Source: Ectobius pallidus (Eukaryota > Arthropoda > Insecta > Blattodea > Ectobiidae). Taken from it: DNA of 64,000 nt. This document shows positions 44,109 to 56,784 of this stretch, in pieces. Position 1 is the stretch's first letter, and the number at the start of each line of letters is the position of its first letter. A program made the translations under genes and the position numbers. The notes under the pieces are model-generated. The model saw only the letters and a list, made by a program, of their open reading frames with translations. It searched no databases and was not told where the DNA came from. The stretch is from contig CAXKWD010000001.1 of the NCBI GenBank assembly GCA_964059195.1, forward strand, positions 122,117,392-122,181,391. Direction: 5' to 3'.

Positions 44109-45000
44109 GTGGATATGATATGTATCGTATGCAGTACATCACTTGGTGATAAAATGTTTGTAACGCAAAGGTTCTAAAACGTTCGATAAAAGAATAAATT
44201 ACAAATTACAAAATTATCTTGCAATTTTGTTCAAACGCCAATTTGGCACGATGCCCTCTATGCATATATTATGCATGGGCTTTACACACTATCGTAGAAA
44301 AATATATTACAATTCTAATAGACGTATAATGAATGTCAGCAATAATAAAGTTCTTACTAATACATTGTATAGGAATCTTGTTCATTTTCTGCAGAGCTGG
44401 AAGGAAATGCTGACTATAGAAGAGAATGTCTATTAAGCGGCATGTTTGTGAGGGTAAACACATGGGGTTAATTGCGGTCAGCCAGGTGACGTTCATTGCG
44501 ACTACAAACACGCGTAATTAAATTACTGCACAAGACATTCTCTCGCCACACATGATGGGCCGTTAATAGCTGCTGGACTCTCGCTACTGTGCTTTCCTAA
44601 CAAACAGCTAGGCCTAAGTTAGCCCGATTTCAATAGCATTCAATTCAAGTTTCTTGCTTTTTAAGTAGATTTCGAAGAAAAATCTACCTATTGCAATAGG
44701 TACCATGTCATGAGTTTTGAAAAATTCGTTCATATCTTTACGTTTTATGCCTTCCAAAGTACGAAACCACCGCCCGTTCAAAAATTATTTATATATATAT
44801 CTTTACACGCTAGCGGCCGTAATTTTGAAGATATTTGAACCAAATTTTATTATGTTATTTCTAGGCCCAATAGTTCGGCTACGTTCGTTAATGAGCAAAA
44901 TTGGCCCAAGGGGGTCGGGGGAGGGGGTTGAAATTTAGAAAAATTTATATCTCGGCCCCTATGAAGTATAGAGTGAAACTTTGTTTGAATGGGTACGAGT
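44109..45000. other. No supported gene; hairpins near 44665-44705
   Basis: AT-rich DNA. GTAGATTTCGAAGAAAAATCTAC (two arms at about 44666-44688) and ACCTATTGCAATAGGT (about 44687-44702) form adjacent small palindromes. Short frames at 44227-44436, 44269-44511 and 44717-44938 have no recognised domain. Confidence 0.45.
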
Positions 45001-45032
45001 GGGGGTGGGGGGTTGGGGGGTTGGGGGGTTGG
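45001..45032 (+). other. G-quadruplex candidate
   Basis: Four uninterrupted guanine runs of 5, 6, 6 and 6 are separated by one or two bases (G5-T-G6-TT-G6-TT-G6), then TTGG. This satisfies the usual G4 rule with very short loops. A second G-rich stretch (GGGGGTCGGGGGAGGGGG, about 44910-44927) lies 75 bp upstream. Confidence 0.8.
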
Positions 45033-46590
45033 AAATTAGAAGGGGTATCGTTGAAAAGCTCTTGATGAGTACTCTACAAATCAATCACTAGTTTCTCGAT
45101 AGCTCTCTTGTAAGGCGAGATTTGAATGTTTGAAAAAGTGCTCTTTCCTCTTTTTTGCAGTTATTATTGCGGGTTTGTCATGCCAAGGCTAAAGAAGAAG
45201 AGTGCTGCGCAGCGACAATAAATTAAACCGAAAGCACTTCGAAATCTACCTCAGCCTGTAGGCCTGCCTAAAGGGATTTTTTCTTTCTCCATGGCGCTAC
45301 ATTCTATGGGAAGTAAGGGCGACTTTACTGTGTAATGTAACCACATAGGCCTACCTACGTGAAAGTGCACTTTTCAGTGTGAAATTTTTCAAAGATAGGT
45401 AGCCTACAGCTTTTGCCTAAGTGCCTGTTCTCTGTTACACTTGATGAGCTATTTCGCAAGTCAGGTGACTTTTATTCAAATGATGAACTGGAGTAATAAA
45501 TATATTTTTAAAAAGGTCTTTTAAAATATGAATAAAATTTACCAATGAAGCAGTAATAACTGTAATAATTTTCACGGGTGTCTATTCTAAGTGATGAATT
45601 AATACGAATCAAAATTAAGTAATTTTGGTGCGGCCTTAAAGATGACTTCTCTAAACAAATTTTCCCCAGTTCAAATAAATTTGGACAGGCCTGCTCTAAA
45701 TGATTGTGTAAGCAATGTGCTTATCACTTGTAACCCGTTCCTGTATAGGAAAATAATTCATAACTAAATTAGCCTTCAAGAAACAAAATTTCCATCTGGT
45801 GGCCCTGTGCGCCATGAGCGAAGTGAAAAAAAAAATCGCTATGTATTCATATAACATTTCCTGCAAAACAACTTGTTCAGTCGAGTGCGTGGAATCTTTT
45901 CTTCGCACTGGAGGTTACGCATCAGAAGCTAACCCTCCACTTAATGTTGGGCTTATTGCCCCCCCCCTCCTTCGCTCCTGAACCTCAAACCGACCTGTGT
46001 TCGTAGGTTAATATTTCAGTGCCAGATTTTTGACATCATACCAATGCTAGTCAAACTTATTTAGGGGCTGACGTGGCCATTCGTTGTCAGGCACGCCTTC
46101 TAGCCACTCAAATAAAATGTTCTCATAATCCACCCCATTTCACCGCTCACGTAGGTCTGAGCGTTGTTCACAAGCTAATGCGTGTGTTCGTACTTCAATT
46201 CAAACAATTAAGAAATTGGCTCACCCAGGGCTGGTGTGGAACAAGATTATAGATGTGTCATTTATAAATAAATCCAAAAACATAAGAAGCATCGGAAAGT
46301 TTCCGTGCATTCGACTGTACATGTTTTGCATAATAGCTTATTTTTCCAATTAATTGTTTATAAACAACGTGGAGTTTTAACATACGGGCCAGTACGGGCC
46401 TTTCTACAGTACAAAATTTACTTTTCTTGTATCACCAGCAAACTTCTGTATAATTAGTATTATAGTGCATCAGTTTAATCTTAATTCAGATAGTGTATTT
46501 CTCAAATATGCCTTTATTGTATGGATGTGGACATTTTTAGGGGTGGAAGGACCACAACGGATCCTTAAACACGCCCGGGTCTAACGTAGG
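45033..46590. other. No supported gene
   Basis: AT-rich DNA with one TAGGCCTA (45346). Opposing short frames at 45696-45981 have no recognised domain. Confidence 0.5.
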
Positions 46591-47086
46591 TATGAGGGGT
46601 CTATTATCAAACCCGGCAAATCTCCATTTTGAGAAAAGATAAGAGTTGCTAGTTTCCAATGAAAGTTTAATGCATTTCCCGGTACATAATATTTAGGCCT
46701 AGTGAATGTGTTGTAAATCTGAGTTCTCACATAAGGGAAGAATTCAGATTTGCAATACACAGGAGGAGTTTGCCCCGGTACCGGTCATGCCTCTTTACCG
46801 GTCAACAAGTAGTTACACATTAAGACGCTGGATATCAGCAGAAAACAGTTATGAAGTGGTAGAGAGGAACAAAAGAACTTTATTCCTCGCATAGAGTCCG
46901 TGTTTGTCTAGCGTTTTAATGTGTAACTACTTGTTGACCGGTAACGAGGCCTGACCGGTACCGGGGCAAACTCCCACACACTAAATAAATACTGTACCAG
47001 GAAATGCAATCAAGTTTCGTTAGTAGTTAGAGTCTATATCTTTTATGGAAATGGAGATTGCCGGGCTTGCTAATAGACCCCTCATA
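46591..47086. mobile_element. Long-TIR fold-back element
   Basis: TATGAGGGGTCTATTA (46591-46606) is repeated inverted at 47071-47086. The arms remain similar for much of their length; the best part, GAGTTTGCCCCGGTACCGGT and onward (about 46766-46822), is mirrored at about 46917-46973 with few differences. TA at both outer edges fits a TA target duplication as in Tc1/mariner-type MITEs. The 62-codon frame inside is an artefact of the palindrome. Confidence 0.75.
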
Positions 47087-49751
47087 TATTGTGATAAATA
47101 CCTTATTTATTGAACAAGTAACATAAACACAACTTAAACGCTCTCATTGAACGAAACATTTCGTTTAAACGGTCTATTTATAGTTTATTAAACAATGCCT
47201 TTCATTGAAGAAGTTTCTCCACAACCACATTGTTTTTACCATAGCAAATAGTCTTGTGGGGTCGAAGTACAGACTTAGCTTCCATGTTATATCTGTAACA
47301 TCGCCACTGTTATTTAACGTTTCATCATAATTTCCATTCTTGGGAAATATCCAGAACTGATAAGACATTGGAATTCTTATCAGATCCAAGCTAAAGTTCG
47401 AACGGACATTAAGAACAGAGATATGCATGACTTATTACCACTATATAGTTACAGCTAGCACTGCGATAAAAGTTTCAAATACCACCAAGAAAAATAACTC
47501 AAAGATCATTAATTTCGTAGAAAACCATGTATGTAATCGTTGCTAAGAAATTGTGGCTTAATCTTAATATCAAGCCACTTTATACGTAATTAAAATTATA
47601 GCAGCATAAAACCACAGTAAAATTTCGTTGTAGAGAAATGTTCTCCTTTCCTATCTGAGGAGTTTGTGGGAAGAAGGATGTATCCGCCACAATGGGAAAA
47701 TAAGATAAATGTAATTGAATGTAGTAATTCACTCTCAAATTGTTCAGTGTCGTAGGTGTTATCAGAACTTTTGGTCATTAAAAAAGCTATGAAAAATAGT
47801 CATATCCTACATCATTATAAACATTCGAACTATTGCGCAGAAGCCTAACTTATGTCTAGGAAAATTTACGACTCGTAGCCCTTTTCCATAATGGCCCGGA
47901 TTAAGGCCTCGGACGGTATATATCGGGAGCCTACGTCATTTTTCAGAACGAACCCTATCCCTTTAATTTTTTAGAATTCACTTATTGTATTATTAATGTC
48001 CGATGTAGTAAATCCGGATGAGATGGCCACGCCTTTTTAAATGCTCAATAACTTGAAGGATTTTCAAGATAATTCGTGTGTAAAATGTTTAGTCAGGTCC
48101 CTGGATGTCACATTTTCATAACATAATGTTTTATGGAGAAAAAAGTAATTTAGGGTGAGAAATCCCAACATTTTAAAAAATGGTACGTTGGCCATCTCAC
48201 CCGAGGTGTCAGGGGGAGATTGCCATAGGACATAGGGACAGTCGGTCACACCATTTTCGAAGAGTAACAAAGTAGAAAGACTAGGTAACTGTACTTCTGT
48301 ACACTGTACTTCTGTAAATATATACAAACAAAATAAACTTAAGTGCTAAAATAAGTTATTACAACGTAAAAATAAACATATTTTGGAAAACAGAATCAAT
48401 TCTGAGTAACTGAAAAATTCTGATTCATTTCTGAAAAGATAACTAAACTCTACTGCATGCTATTACATCCGATGGAGGGGAAGGGCACACCATCTAACCT
48501 CTACATCATTTATCTACATCTTTCGACTTCGTTAGTTGATGACAGGATCGAGAGCACTGGTCGGCATGCCGACTTCCATGACCGCTTTTAAGTAAATAAA
48601 TAAATAAATAATTTTGAAAATGAATTGAAGAATTTATTTAATTAGGGGTACACTGTCAAAGTCGTATCTATTTATATACATCTTTCTGGATTGGATTTTC
48701 AAAATTGTTTCATTAAGGTGTACGTATTAATATGTTCGTTTATGTCATTACCCTAGCAATAAAAATAATTAATTAATTGAGAATAGATGGAAATTAGTCT
48801 TAAGTGAAAATGTTTACATTTCGTGTTAGAAAAACCAGAAGATCTTGAAAATATGGCTCTTAAGTTGTTGGCAAACTCTCCCGGAAAAACAGTGGGCCAT
48901 CTCTCCTATTTGTAAAGGTGAGATGACCATAGTCAGTAGTTAAAAATGGAAATGTTTAGAACAGAACACGCAATGCAAGTGAAATATATAAGGTTCGCTC
49001 ACCTCACACAGTAAGTATCGTTTAACTGTTAGTAATAATGTCGGACTTCTGCTTATTTCATTCAATATACAAAAAATAAATGGCCAGTTAGAAAACAATA
49101 ATGTTAAATAAATTGCGAATTTCTAAATATAAACAGCGCAGGTGTTCAACAATCGACTCTTAGTACCAAAAGCTTGCCGCCTACCAAGTTACGTTAAAAT
49201 ATGTTTATCGGCCTTGAAATCAGAGCGATTGGTCGTCTCCCCCTCGTGGCCGTCGCTCCCGGAATTACCCTATACTGTTCCGGTATGTCAAAAGATGTTT
49301 TAAAGAGTTTTTGAGGTGTTTTTTGTTACATTCAATATATATACTGTGCATAGTTGGCCAGGTGTAATATCGAAAATGTATTAACAAACATTACTGCCGA
49401 GCTCCCTACCACGTATGGTCAAGTTTTGATAACAGATAAGCAGCATTCTTGGTAAATCTCTGAGATCATTTTGCGTAACGAATAAAATTATAAATGCACT
49501 CACACCACTCGCCTTGGTAATGCTGCGTCAAAGCTGTAGGCTAATAGCAAATTTTGGATATTTATTATTGTCGTCATTTACACTTTTAATCGGTGTTTGA
49601 TAACATCAAAGCTTGCTAATTGCACAAATCGCATTTATTTGTTATTCCACTTGGTTTGTATTCGCAATTTAGCTGTCCATATCTTGTTTATTTTTCATTT
49701 GAATTTAACTGAAGTCTGTAAGACTATTTTATTAAAATCGTTAATGGAATA
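47087..49751. other. No supported gene
   Basis: AT-rich DNA. The minus frame at 48064-48327 and others show no recognised domain. At about 48540-48606 a GGTCGGCATGCCGACTTCC stretch with a (AAAT)n tail resembles the 3' part of a SINE. Confidence 0.45.
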
Positions 49752-49782
49752 TTTATTATTATTATTATTATTATTGTTATTA

Positions 49783-49827
<45 letters not shown>
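49752..49827. repeat. (TTA)n microsatellite
   Basis: About 25 TTA units with two TTG variants. Poly-Leu and poly-Ile frames across it are artefacts. Confidence 0.97.
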
Positions 49828-49829
<2 letters not shown>

Positions 49830-50253
49830 ATTTGAAAGTCAACTGTTTTGTTGGAGTCACTCCCAGCAGAGGTGACGAATAATAATAATTTGTCATGATT
49901 TAGAGTGGTTTCGATTTCAACAGTTCTAACGCGATAAGGAAATTCGCTACTAAACAATAACGAAATTGTCATAGTGTGAGAATACGCGTGCATTGAATGG
50001 GTAGGGGCAGTTCCAGTTGTGTAGCCTAATGTTCTGTTTCCACATATTGAATTAGTTGGCAATTGAATGTGGATTTCAGACCAAACCTTCGTGTGACATT
50101 GGGAATAAAAAGTAATATGAAATATTTAGTTACTGCTTAACGACCTTATATATTTCAGGTCAAAGGTAAAAAAAGCAAATAAAACATAGCATTCTGTATG
50201 TAATTAAAATAGCTCTGTTTTATCACAATTTTACATGCTCCTAACTACAAGTT

Positions 50254-50377
50254 GTACTTCTGTCCAATCATAAAATCAGTAAGCAATAAAATCAGGTAAA
50301 CTGATGTAAAAAAGTGTACTTCTGTCCAATCATAAAATCAGTAAGCAATAAAATCAGGTAAACTGATGTAAAAAAGT
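50254..50377. repeat. 62-bp tandem duplication at element end
   Basis: Two head-to-tail 62-bp units starting at 50254 and 50316. Each begins GTACTTCTGTCCAATCATAA and includes the 3'-end hairpin (ATCAGGTAAACTGAT) of the Helentron-like element that follows to the right in minus orientation. Confidence 0.9.
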
Positions 50378-51203
50378 GCCAGTATGTTTTTGTTTAATCA
50401 GTTATGACTGCAATTATGATATGCAGAATATGTTTTTTTTTAAAATTGATTTCCAAGTTAAGCTCCAGATTTATTCATTAAGCAGGGCTTACGGAAGAAG
50501 AAAGGTCTATCATCTCGGCCACCTGGGTCATTTTAACGGTCTAGTTGGATAAGCGCATGTAAAACAATAGTGTTTTTGTCATAGCTACCTGCATTTTAAT
50601 TTCCAAGGCCTTATAAGATCACAGTAAAACAATAGGCTATGTTGTCAAGATAACTGTTTTTCATTTTTTTTATAAATTCTTTCGAATACGTATATTGCCA
50701 TAAAATAGGCACTAAATTGAGCATTACTCCGAAACAGATCAACCGATTTTATACATTATGAATAGACGTCTTCCCACGGACATTGTAAATGTGCATACCA
50801 AGTTTCATAAAAATCCGGTAAAGCGTATTTGAGTTACCGCGTCTTTAAAATATACACTAAATTGGGTTTTACTCCGGTACCGGTCAACAGATTAGGTTCA
50901 AATTCAATAGGGCACTTCTCATAGACGTCATAAATGGGTATACCAAGTTTCATGAAAATCCGTTACAGCGTATTAATCTATTAAAATAGGCACTAAATTG
51001 GGCATTACTCCGGTACCGGTGAACCGATTTGGTTCAAGATCAATAGGGTTCTTCCCATCGACATTACGAATGTTTATACCAAGTTTCATGAAAATCCGAA
51101 AAAGCGTACTTCAGTTATGGTGCGTACAGACGCACGGACAGACAGACGGACAGACTTTTTTCGTCCCCCACACAATCTCATAAAGTACCATACTGGCATT
51201 TAA
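50285..51203 (-). mobile_element. Helentron/DINE-1-like element, copy 2
   Basis: In minus orientation the 5' end is TTATTAAATGCCAGTATGGT (about 51203-51184). It is followed by a CTGTCCGTCTGTCTGTCCGT-type run, three ~150-bp tandem units containing GACCGGTACCGGAGTAA-type blocks, a non-repeated region, the inverted subterminal motif (CATACTGGCACTTTTTTACA) and the terminal hairpin. It lacks most of the tRNA-like insert seen at 60860-61010. The hairpin end is present twice through the 62-bp duplication. No coding sequence. Confidence 0.65.
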
Positions 51204-51205
51204 TA

Positions 51206-52810
51206 AACCTGAAAATTGTAACACACGAGACATAGAACGAACTTTATACACCATATTACATACATTTCAATCTTGCTATTTCCGTTATCCTTCGCTCAAA
51301 TCTAAAATTACAGGATTTAAAAATAATCTACTTGTTTTTAATTTAGTCCATTATTAAGTACGGCATAATTGGATAATAATTCGAAAACTATTCTTTCTCC
51401 AGTCGCCCGATTTAAAAGAAAAAAACATCACGTATTATTTTTCCCATATCTTTGTTACAAAAGGATACAAGAATCCACTGCATAATTTAAAATTTAAAAA
51501 ATCGTAGTCATCAGACTTCACATTTATAAAAATTAATTTAGAAAGTTTTGATTATGAAAAAAATGCATTTTTATTAGTCATACCTTATAGGACATGTAAT
51601 ACAATATCAGCCTTCTTACTTGCAGTTTGTAACCCATTTATTTTTAGTGTACAAAATGCAGTTGCAGTGAAAATAATGGTATGGGAAAATGGCTTTAAAT
51701 GTTTGCATGCAGTTAAAATGAAAAATGTGTTCAGAAGCCTCCCGAGGAAGTGCCCCACCTCTTGATAAGTCTTCTTAAAGAAAATTAAACAGACTTCAAT
51801 TTTATTTTTATTTTTATTTAAAGATAATCTTTTGAATGTTAATTGTTCAGTGTTTAGTTTTTAATTTAGTTTAATAATCTTTGAATATTTGACGAGTGCA
51901 GTCTTCAAAATACATAGTAATTAGGTATATCTAGAAGTGCTTGAGAGAGCTGAAATTTAGTCGATATTAAAATACACAGTATTTTTCAATACAAAAACAA
52001 AGAAAAATTCTCCTTTTGACCAATAATGGTAAATTACTCACCCTCCACCCCTTGAAGCTATTTCAATTGCTATTGATAAGTTTAATAACTGAATGGTGTA
52101 GCTCAAAAGCCTGCTAAGTGCTATAAAAAAAACTTAAAAAAAAACTTGTTCTCTTCATTAAAATCAACCCAGACCTATGTACTATTGCTAATTCAGCCTA
52201 GTGTCATAACAATTAGATGAACTAAGAACTGTAAACATTGTTCTAGTTTAAAATGATAAAATATGTAATTTGGAATGTATTTTCATGTCTAACTTCCAAA
52301 CGACATTTTGGAATTTAGCATGGTTTTGGATTACACTCTTCAATTATACTTGCTTTTGTAAACTATTTTGAAAAATAAGTAATTGAAAGATTTATGTTGC
52401 TTAAGTGGCTATGAATAAAATTAATTTTAAAATCTTAATGCAAGACAAGCACGTAACTTTCTCTACTGTAAGCATAGATGGGTTTACTTTCTAGCTCAGA
52501 ATAAGCAATCCACCAAATCCCTCTCACGCATGGCAGAGTTGATTGTGTAGCAGCTGTCAGTTTTGTGGTGAAGATAGCTGGCTTCAGACCACTACTACAA
52601 AGAAACATTTCAAATAAAGTGAAACTAGTACACATAGCAACCGTATAAATTTTAAATCAATTCTTTTAAGAGTTTAACTTGCAAGAAAATTTGTTACAAG
52701 CTAACGAAAGCTTTATTTTATCTGGAAGAACTATTTAGGGATAACAACAATAAGAGCACAATTTTACAAAGCTATATTTAACTCTGTAAAAGTAAAAGTT
52801 TTCTATTACA
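51206..52810. other. No supported gene
   Basis: AT-rich DNA. The minus frame at 52435-52635 has no recognised domain. Confidence 0.5.
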
Positions 52811-53064
52811 GGCCATGGAGGCCCAGAGGGTTCTAGAAGGTTGAGGCTTCCAGATTTTTATACATTCGGCACATAAAGGTGGTAATGTTCTCAGCCTTTA
52901 CCCCATCCTGGTACTCATTTCTGTTAGAGGCTCAGTCGACCCCAGAGCCATAGTGCCACCAGAAGGGTTAGGCCAATTGAAAAACTCCAACGACATCGGG
53001 GATCGATCCCGCGACTTTCCGGTTTTTTGCGCAGCGCCTCAACCACTACGCCACGGCGTACCCC
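52811..53064 (-). repeat. tRNA-derived SINE
   Basis: On the minus strand: GGGGTACGCCGTGGCGTAGT, then GGTTGAGGCG (A box, about 53033-53056), then the B box GGGATCGATCCCCG (about 52997-53010), then a ~180-bp body ending near GGGCCTCCATGGCC (52812-52825). The order and spacing fit a tRNA-derived SINE transcribed by pol III. No poly(A)-type tail is obvious. Confidence 0.7.
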
Positions 53065-54901
53065 ATTTAGCTTTGTACATGCGTAAAATACCAATATTTA
53101 GCAAATTTAATCCATGAAATGTTTTCGACTGTGAGAAATGTCTAAAGAAGCGCAAAATACGCTCATTCCTTACGTAAACTGAGAAATGAGTACAAAAAAT
53201 GACTCAATATCGTAATATTTTGTTTCTTATAACATACTACCTTTTATTCTATGGCTGCCGACAATTTATCGATACTTATGATCGATTACAGCAAAGACTG
53301 AGTACGCTATAGGCTACAGTGATCACGATACACTCTATTTCTATCTCTGTGCAGAGTTTGGAATGCCTATGCTATGGATTGCTGTAAAGAGTGCAGATTC
53401 AATAGATTTCGTATTTTATCCACAGCAGTTGGCAGTTTTGTGCGTATAAATTACGCCATTTTAGATTATATAAATGCCCACTTCTTAACTTTTTTTTTTA
53501 ATTTCGTATATTTTGTAGCAACAAACTGAGTAATATATGAATTCTATAGATTTTAAAAGAATATTATAACTTCAAATATGGAAATTTTGTTATTCGGTAG
53601 AGAATTTAAGAATATGTTGCGAGTTCTATTGACCAGTGATGACTTCAGGGGGTGGCCGAGGGTGGGGATGAATTCTCCCCGGTGTTGTAACAAATGTCAA
53701 TTTCTTGCTGTAGCAGCTATAACGGTTTATTCAGCCAGTAGTTTACTGTGGTAGTGCTATATGCTTGGTGCAGTCTTATCGGAAATATGTCTAAACAACA
53801 ATAATTATTTACTTTATTTTCAATTAAAAGACAGCGTACTGCAGAAGACTCAGTTATTGAAAGAAATAGTAGTGATGGTGATTACTTAGTATGTGAAGGT
53901 ACCAACTGAAGAGGATGAGGAATCCACAAAAAGTTTAATTCATGATGTCATCCACAGACGTAAAAAACGTTTCGACGCATTAGTTTGCTGTACATGTAAG
54001 TTATTATATGCTATAATATCATTTTTTTTTTCGACCATCTATAGTGCACTTATTACTTTTGTGTGACGTAACGGTATCATAATAATACTCATTTTGAAAC
54101 TGATTTTCATTATGATATCGGTGTGATATCGATTGTTATCGAACACGGAATGATCTTGAGACCTCTTGAGAGTAGCAGATGTAATCTGCTTAATAAATAG
54201 CTTGCATTTAAAATAAAATCAATCATGTGCGTGCTAATTTTAATAAATCATACTAAAATGAATTCGTTTAGTGTTGTCAAAATCCGTTGTTTTCAATAAA
54301 ACCACTAAAAGGAAGCTTCGATTCGTCCGTAAGCTGCCATCTGTCGTAGAAGACAAGAACTACGACAACAGCAACTAGCTGAGGCTAATGGCAGCGTGGG
54401 CGTTTGTTTGAATGAATCTAAAATCTCAAAATGTAAATAGGCTATTTGGACTAATAAATTATGGGTGAGCATACAGTCGTATGCAACTTGCCTTTAATGA
54501 TGATTAAGATATTAGTATGGAAATTATGAAACTCGCCTTTTTAGTTTCATAAACATACCTTAATAAATGCCATTATAGGCTCGCTGCATAATGTATTATT
54601 TACTAATTCTCATAATTTACTAAAATTGGAGTCTACAATCCCTACCCCCATATGAAGATCGATATCCTCCATGGAGGAAAGCGGCAGTGTTGAACGGTGG
54701 CGGACGAAGAGGGGGGAACGAGGGGATATATCCCCCCCACCGAAAGTTGAAAGAATAGTAAAAAGTATAAGCTATAATTGCGAATCAATATGGCAAATTT
54801 TACGCACCTTTTTATATCCGTTTCCGGAAATATTTAAGTTGCTTATTTTTCATCAATTGAAAAGAGAGGATAGTGGACTTTATAACACCGAAAATATTAG
54901 T
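53065..54901. other. No supported gene; possible hAT protein relic
   Basis: Mostly AT-rich. At 53787-53910 one frame reads MSKQQ-stop, then LFTLFSIKRQRTAEDS and RNSSDGDYLVCEG, reminiscent of hAT/ZMYM-type N-termini, but it is short and broken. GGGGATGAATTCTCCCC (53664-53680) and GGGGATATATCCCCCCC (54723-54739) are small palindromes. Frame 54671-54907 has no recognised domain. Confidence 0.3.
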
Positions 54902-55230
54902 CCATAGTCAACTCTGTCCAGATCAAATTCTAGACCTATCCTAACGTTATCATCCCATCTTCGTCTCGGTCCCTCTAATGGTCATTTTCCTTCTGGTCTT
55001 GCCATTAAAATTTTGTTAAATGCCCTTTTCCACCCCCATTCGACACACATATTCAGCCCGTACTAACTACCTACAGTTTAATAATCTCACAATATTAGGA
55101 GAACGATACAGACAGTAAAGTTTATCGTTGTAGACCTTTCTCCATTCCCCTGACATCCTATTCTTTTTTATCCAAATATTTTTCTTAAAACTTTATTTTC
55201 AAATACTTTCAACTTGTGTTCCTCCTGCAA
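54902..55230 (-). pseudogene. LINE (endonuclease-RT) C-terminal relic
   Basis: Minus-strand reading from 55230 gives LQEEHKLKVFENKVLRKIFG then a stop. After frame shifts, it gives pieces like ARPEGK, PRRRWDDNVRI and LEFDLDRVDYG near 54905-54990. The order (EEH-LKVFENKVLRKIFG, then PEGK-PLG-PRRRWDDN) is the well-known C-terminal tail of insect non-LTR endonuclease-reverse transcriptases. Several stops and shifts interrupt it and no RT domain remains. It ends just left of the hAT MITE at 55292. Confidence 0.7.
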
Positions 55231-55291
55231 TGTGGCACGTTTTATATTTATAAAAACTACAGGTAAGATTACAGTTTTATAAACTCATTAT

Positions 55292-55794
55292 CAGGGCCCG
55301 GATTCTAATGACATGTCATCTTTTTATTGATGCTGCATAGACATTGCCAACTTGTAGATAAATCCTCTATATTATAGAAATGCATTTTTATTAGGTCATT
55401 TTTTGTCATTTCATGGAATTTTATATTTTTAGGGCATTTATTTCACTTTTAGGTCATTATTTTTGTCATTTTCGCGCCATTTGCTTCCTTATTTTGTCAT
55501 TTTTATGCATTTACTTTAAATAAATGACTAGGTTACTATAATGCAACATTGTTGTAGAATCTACTTTAAAAACAATTTTCTTATTTTCCTTCTCAAATGT
55601 TCCAATTAAGAACAAAGCTTTTAGATTTATGTACAAATTAGTTTATATCTTAGTGTGCACAATAATAATTTTTATAAATTAAATATGAGTTTTTAGGTCA
55701 TTCTTTGTAATTATTTAGTCATTTTCTTTAAAATTTAGGGTCATTTTATAGGTCATTTTTCAAACAATTTTAGGTCATCAGAATCCGGGCCCTG
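55292..55794. mobile_element. hAT MITE (CAGGGCCCGG ends), intact copy
   Basis: The left end CAGGGCCCGGATTCTAATGA and the right end read inward as CAGGGCCCGGATTCTGATGA form a 20-bp terminal inverted repeat with one mismatch. The 503-bp element is flanked by a perfect 8-bp duplication CTCATTAT (55284-55291 and 55795-55802). The interior is AT-rich with repeated AGGTCATTTT-type motifs. It serves as reference for the split copy at 3961-7511. No coding capacity. Confidence 0.93.
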
Positions 55795-55802
55795 CTCATT
55801 AT

Positions 55803-56010
55803 AAATATAAGTTAACTTTTTTTCTCGCTCTCTCTCCTCAAATCCCTCCCCGAAAGAAAATTATGCGTCCGACAATGGTGTTGAACACTGCTGTTGAGCC
55901 AACGCTTCTAGGTCTGACATCAGAATAGTGGTCAGTGGTCATCACATCAGGTTTTGCACTGGGCACGCATAGAACGTCCAATTTGATTGTGGCGTGGTGA
56001 GGGTGAGTAA
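55803..56010. other. No supported gene
   Basis: Spacer between the MITE and a SINE-like segment. Confidence 0.5.
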
Positions 56011-56207
56011 CGCCGGTGAGTCACTCGGTTATCGGCGACATGACTGTGAGCAAGCAGTGGGGCGGACACCTGTTGCTCAGGGTCTCCTGATCGAATCCAG
56101 GCCGAGCGATGGTTGGATGTGACCCGACCTCGGGGAGTGGTTTTCGCTGTTTCTCGTATCACACTGCAGGCTCCCCTGTTCACCTTGAAACTACCTCTCA
56201 CTATAGA
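56011..56207 (+). repeat. tRNA-derived SINE
   Basis: GCCGGTGAGTCACTCGGTTA (about 56012-56031) lies in the A-box position. CTCCTGATCGAATCCAGG (about 56085-56102) contains the B box. The GC-rich body continues to CCCCTGTTCACCTTGAAACT (about 56173-56192). The minus-strand frame at 55947-56201 is an artefact of this GC-rich repeat. Confidence 0.6.
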
Positions 56208-56544
56208 TAATTCACTTTACTTATGTTCTTCTTAGGCTATATCCATTTGCATTTATAGCAACTTGATCGAGCTATTCATTTTTGTGTAGACAAACTTTAT
56301 TTCAAACCTCTTAAGTTTTCATTTAGTGTGTCTCTGTGTCCACTTTGTTTCATATCAAAATCTTCCTTCATTAATTTCTGCATTCATTTCTTTGATATCC
56401 AGGAAATGCAATTTTGAGCTCAACGAGAATTTTGAAACTTTTCAAAGTAATCCACTCTTATAAGTACTAAAATATTATCTTTTTTTCTGTATTGCCTTGC
56501 TGAAAATACAGCTTAATTGATTTAGAAAGATTAAATAATAAATT

Positions 56545-56743
56545 AACTACGTTAATATTAGTTAGCAAGAGAACTTAATGCATGAAGCACTAGTTCTTTA
56601 AAAAACTTCACAAAGCACCAAATTATTTTACAGATTGTATGGTGCCTGTGGGTCCTATTAAAAGACCTCTCACTTCGATGTCATCAAGATTATATTTGTC
56701 TTTATAAAATGGGTATATATATATATATGGGTATATATATATG

Positions 56744-56784
<41 letters not shown>

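Noticed and set aside
49597..50062. Poly-Leu and poly-Ile frames
   Set aside because: Translations of the (TTA)n run.
53787..53910. hAT/ZMYM transposase gene
   Set aside because: Only about 40 codons with early stops; the resemblance is limited to a short basic N-terminus.
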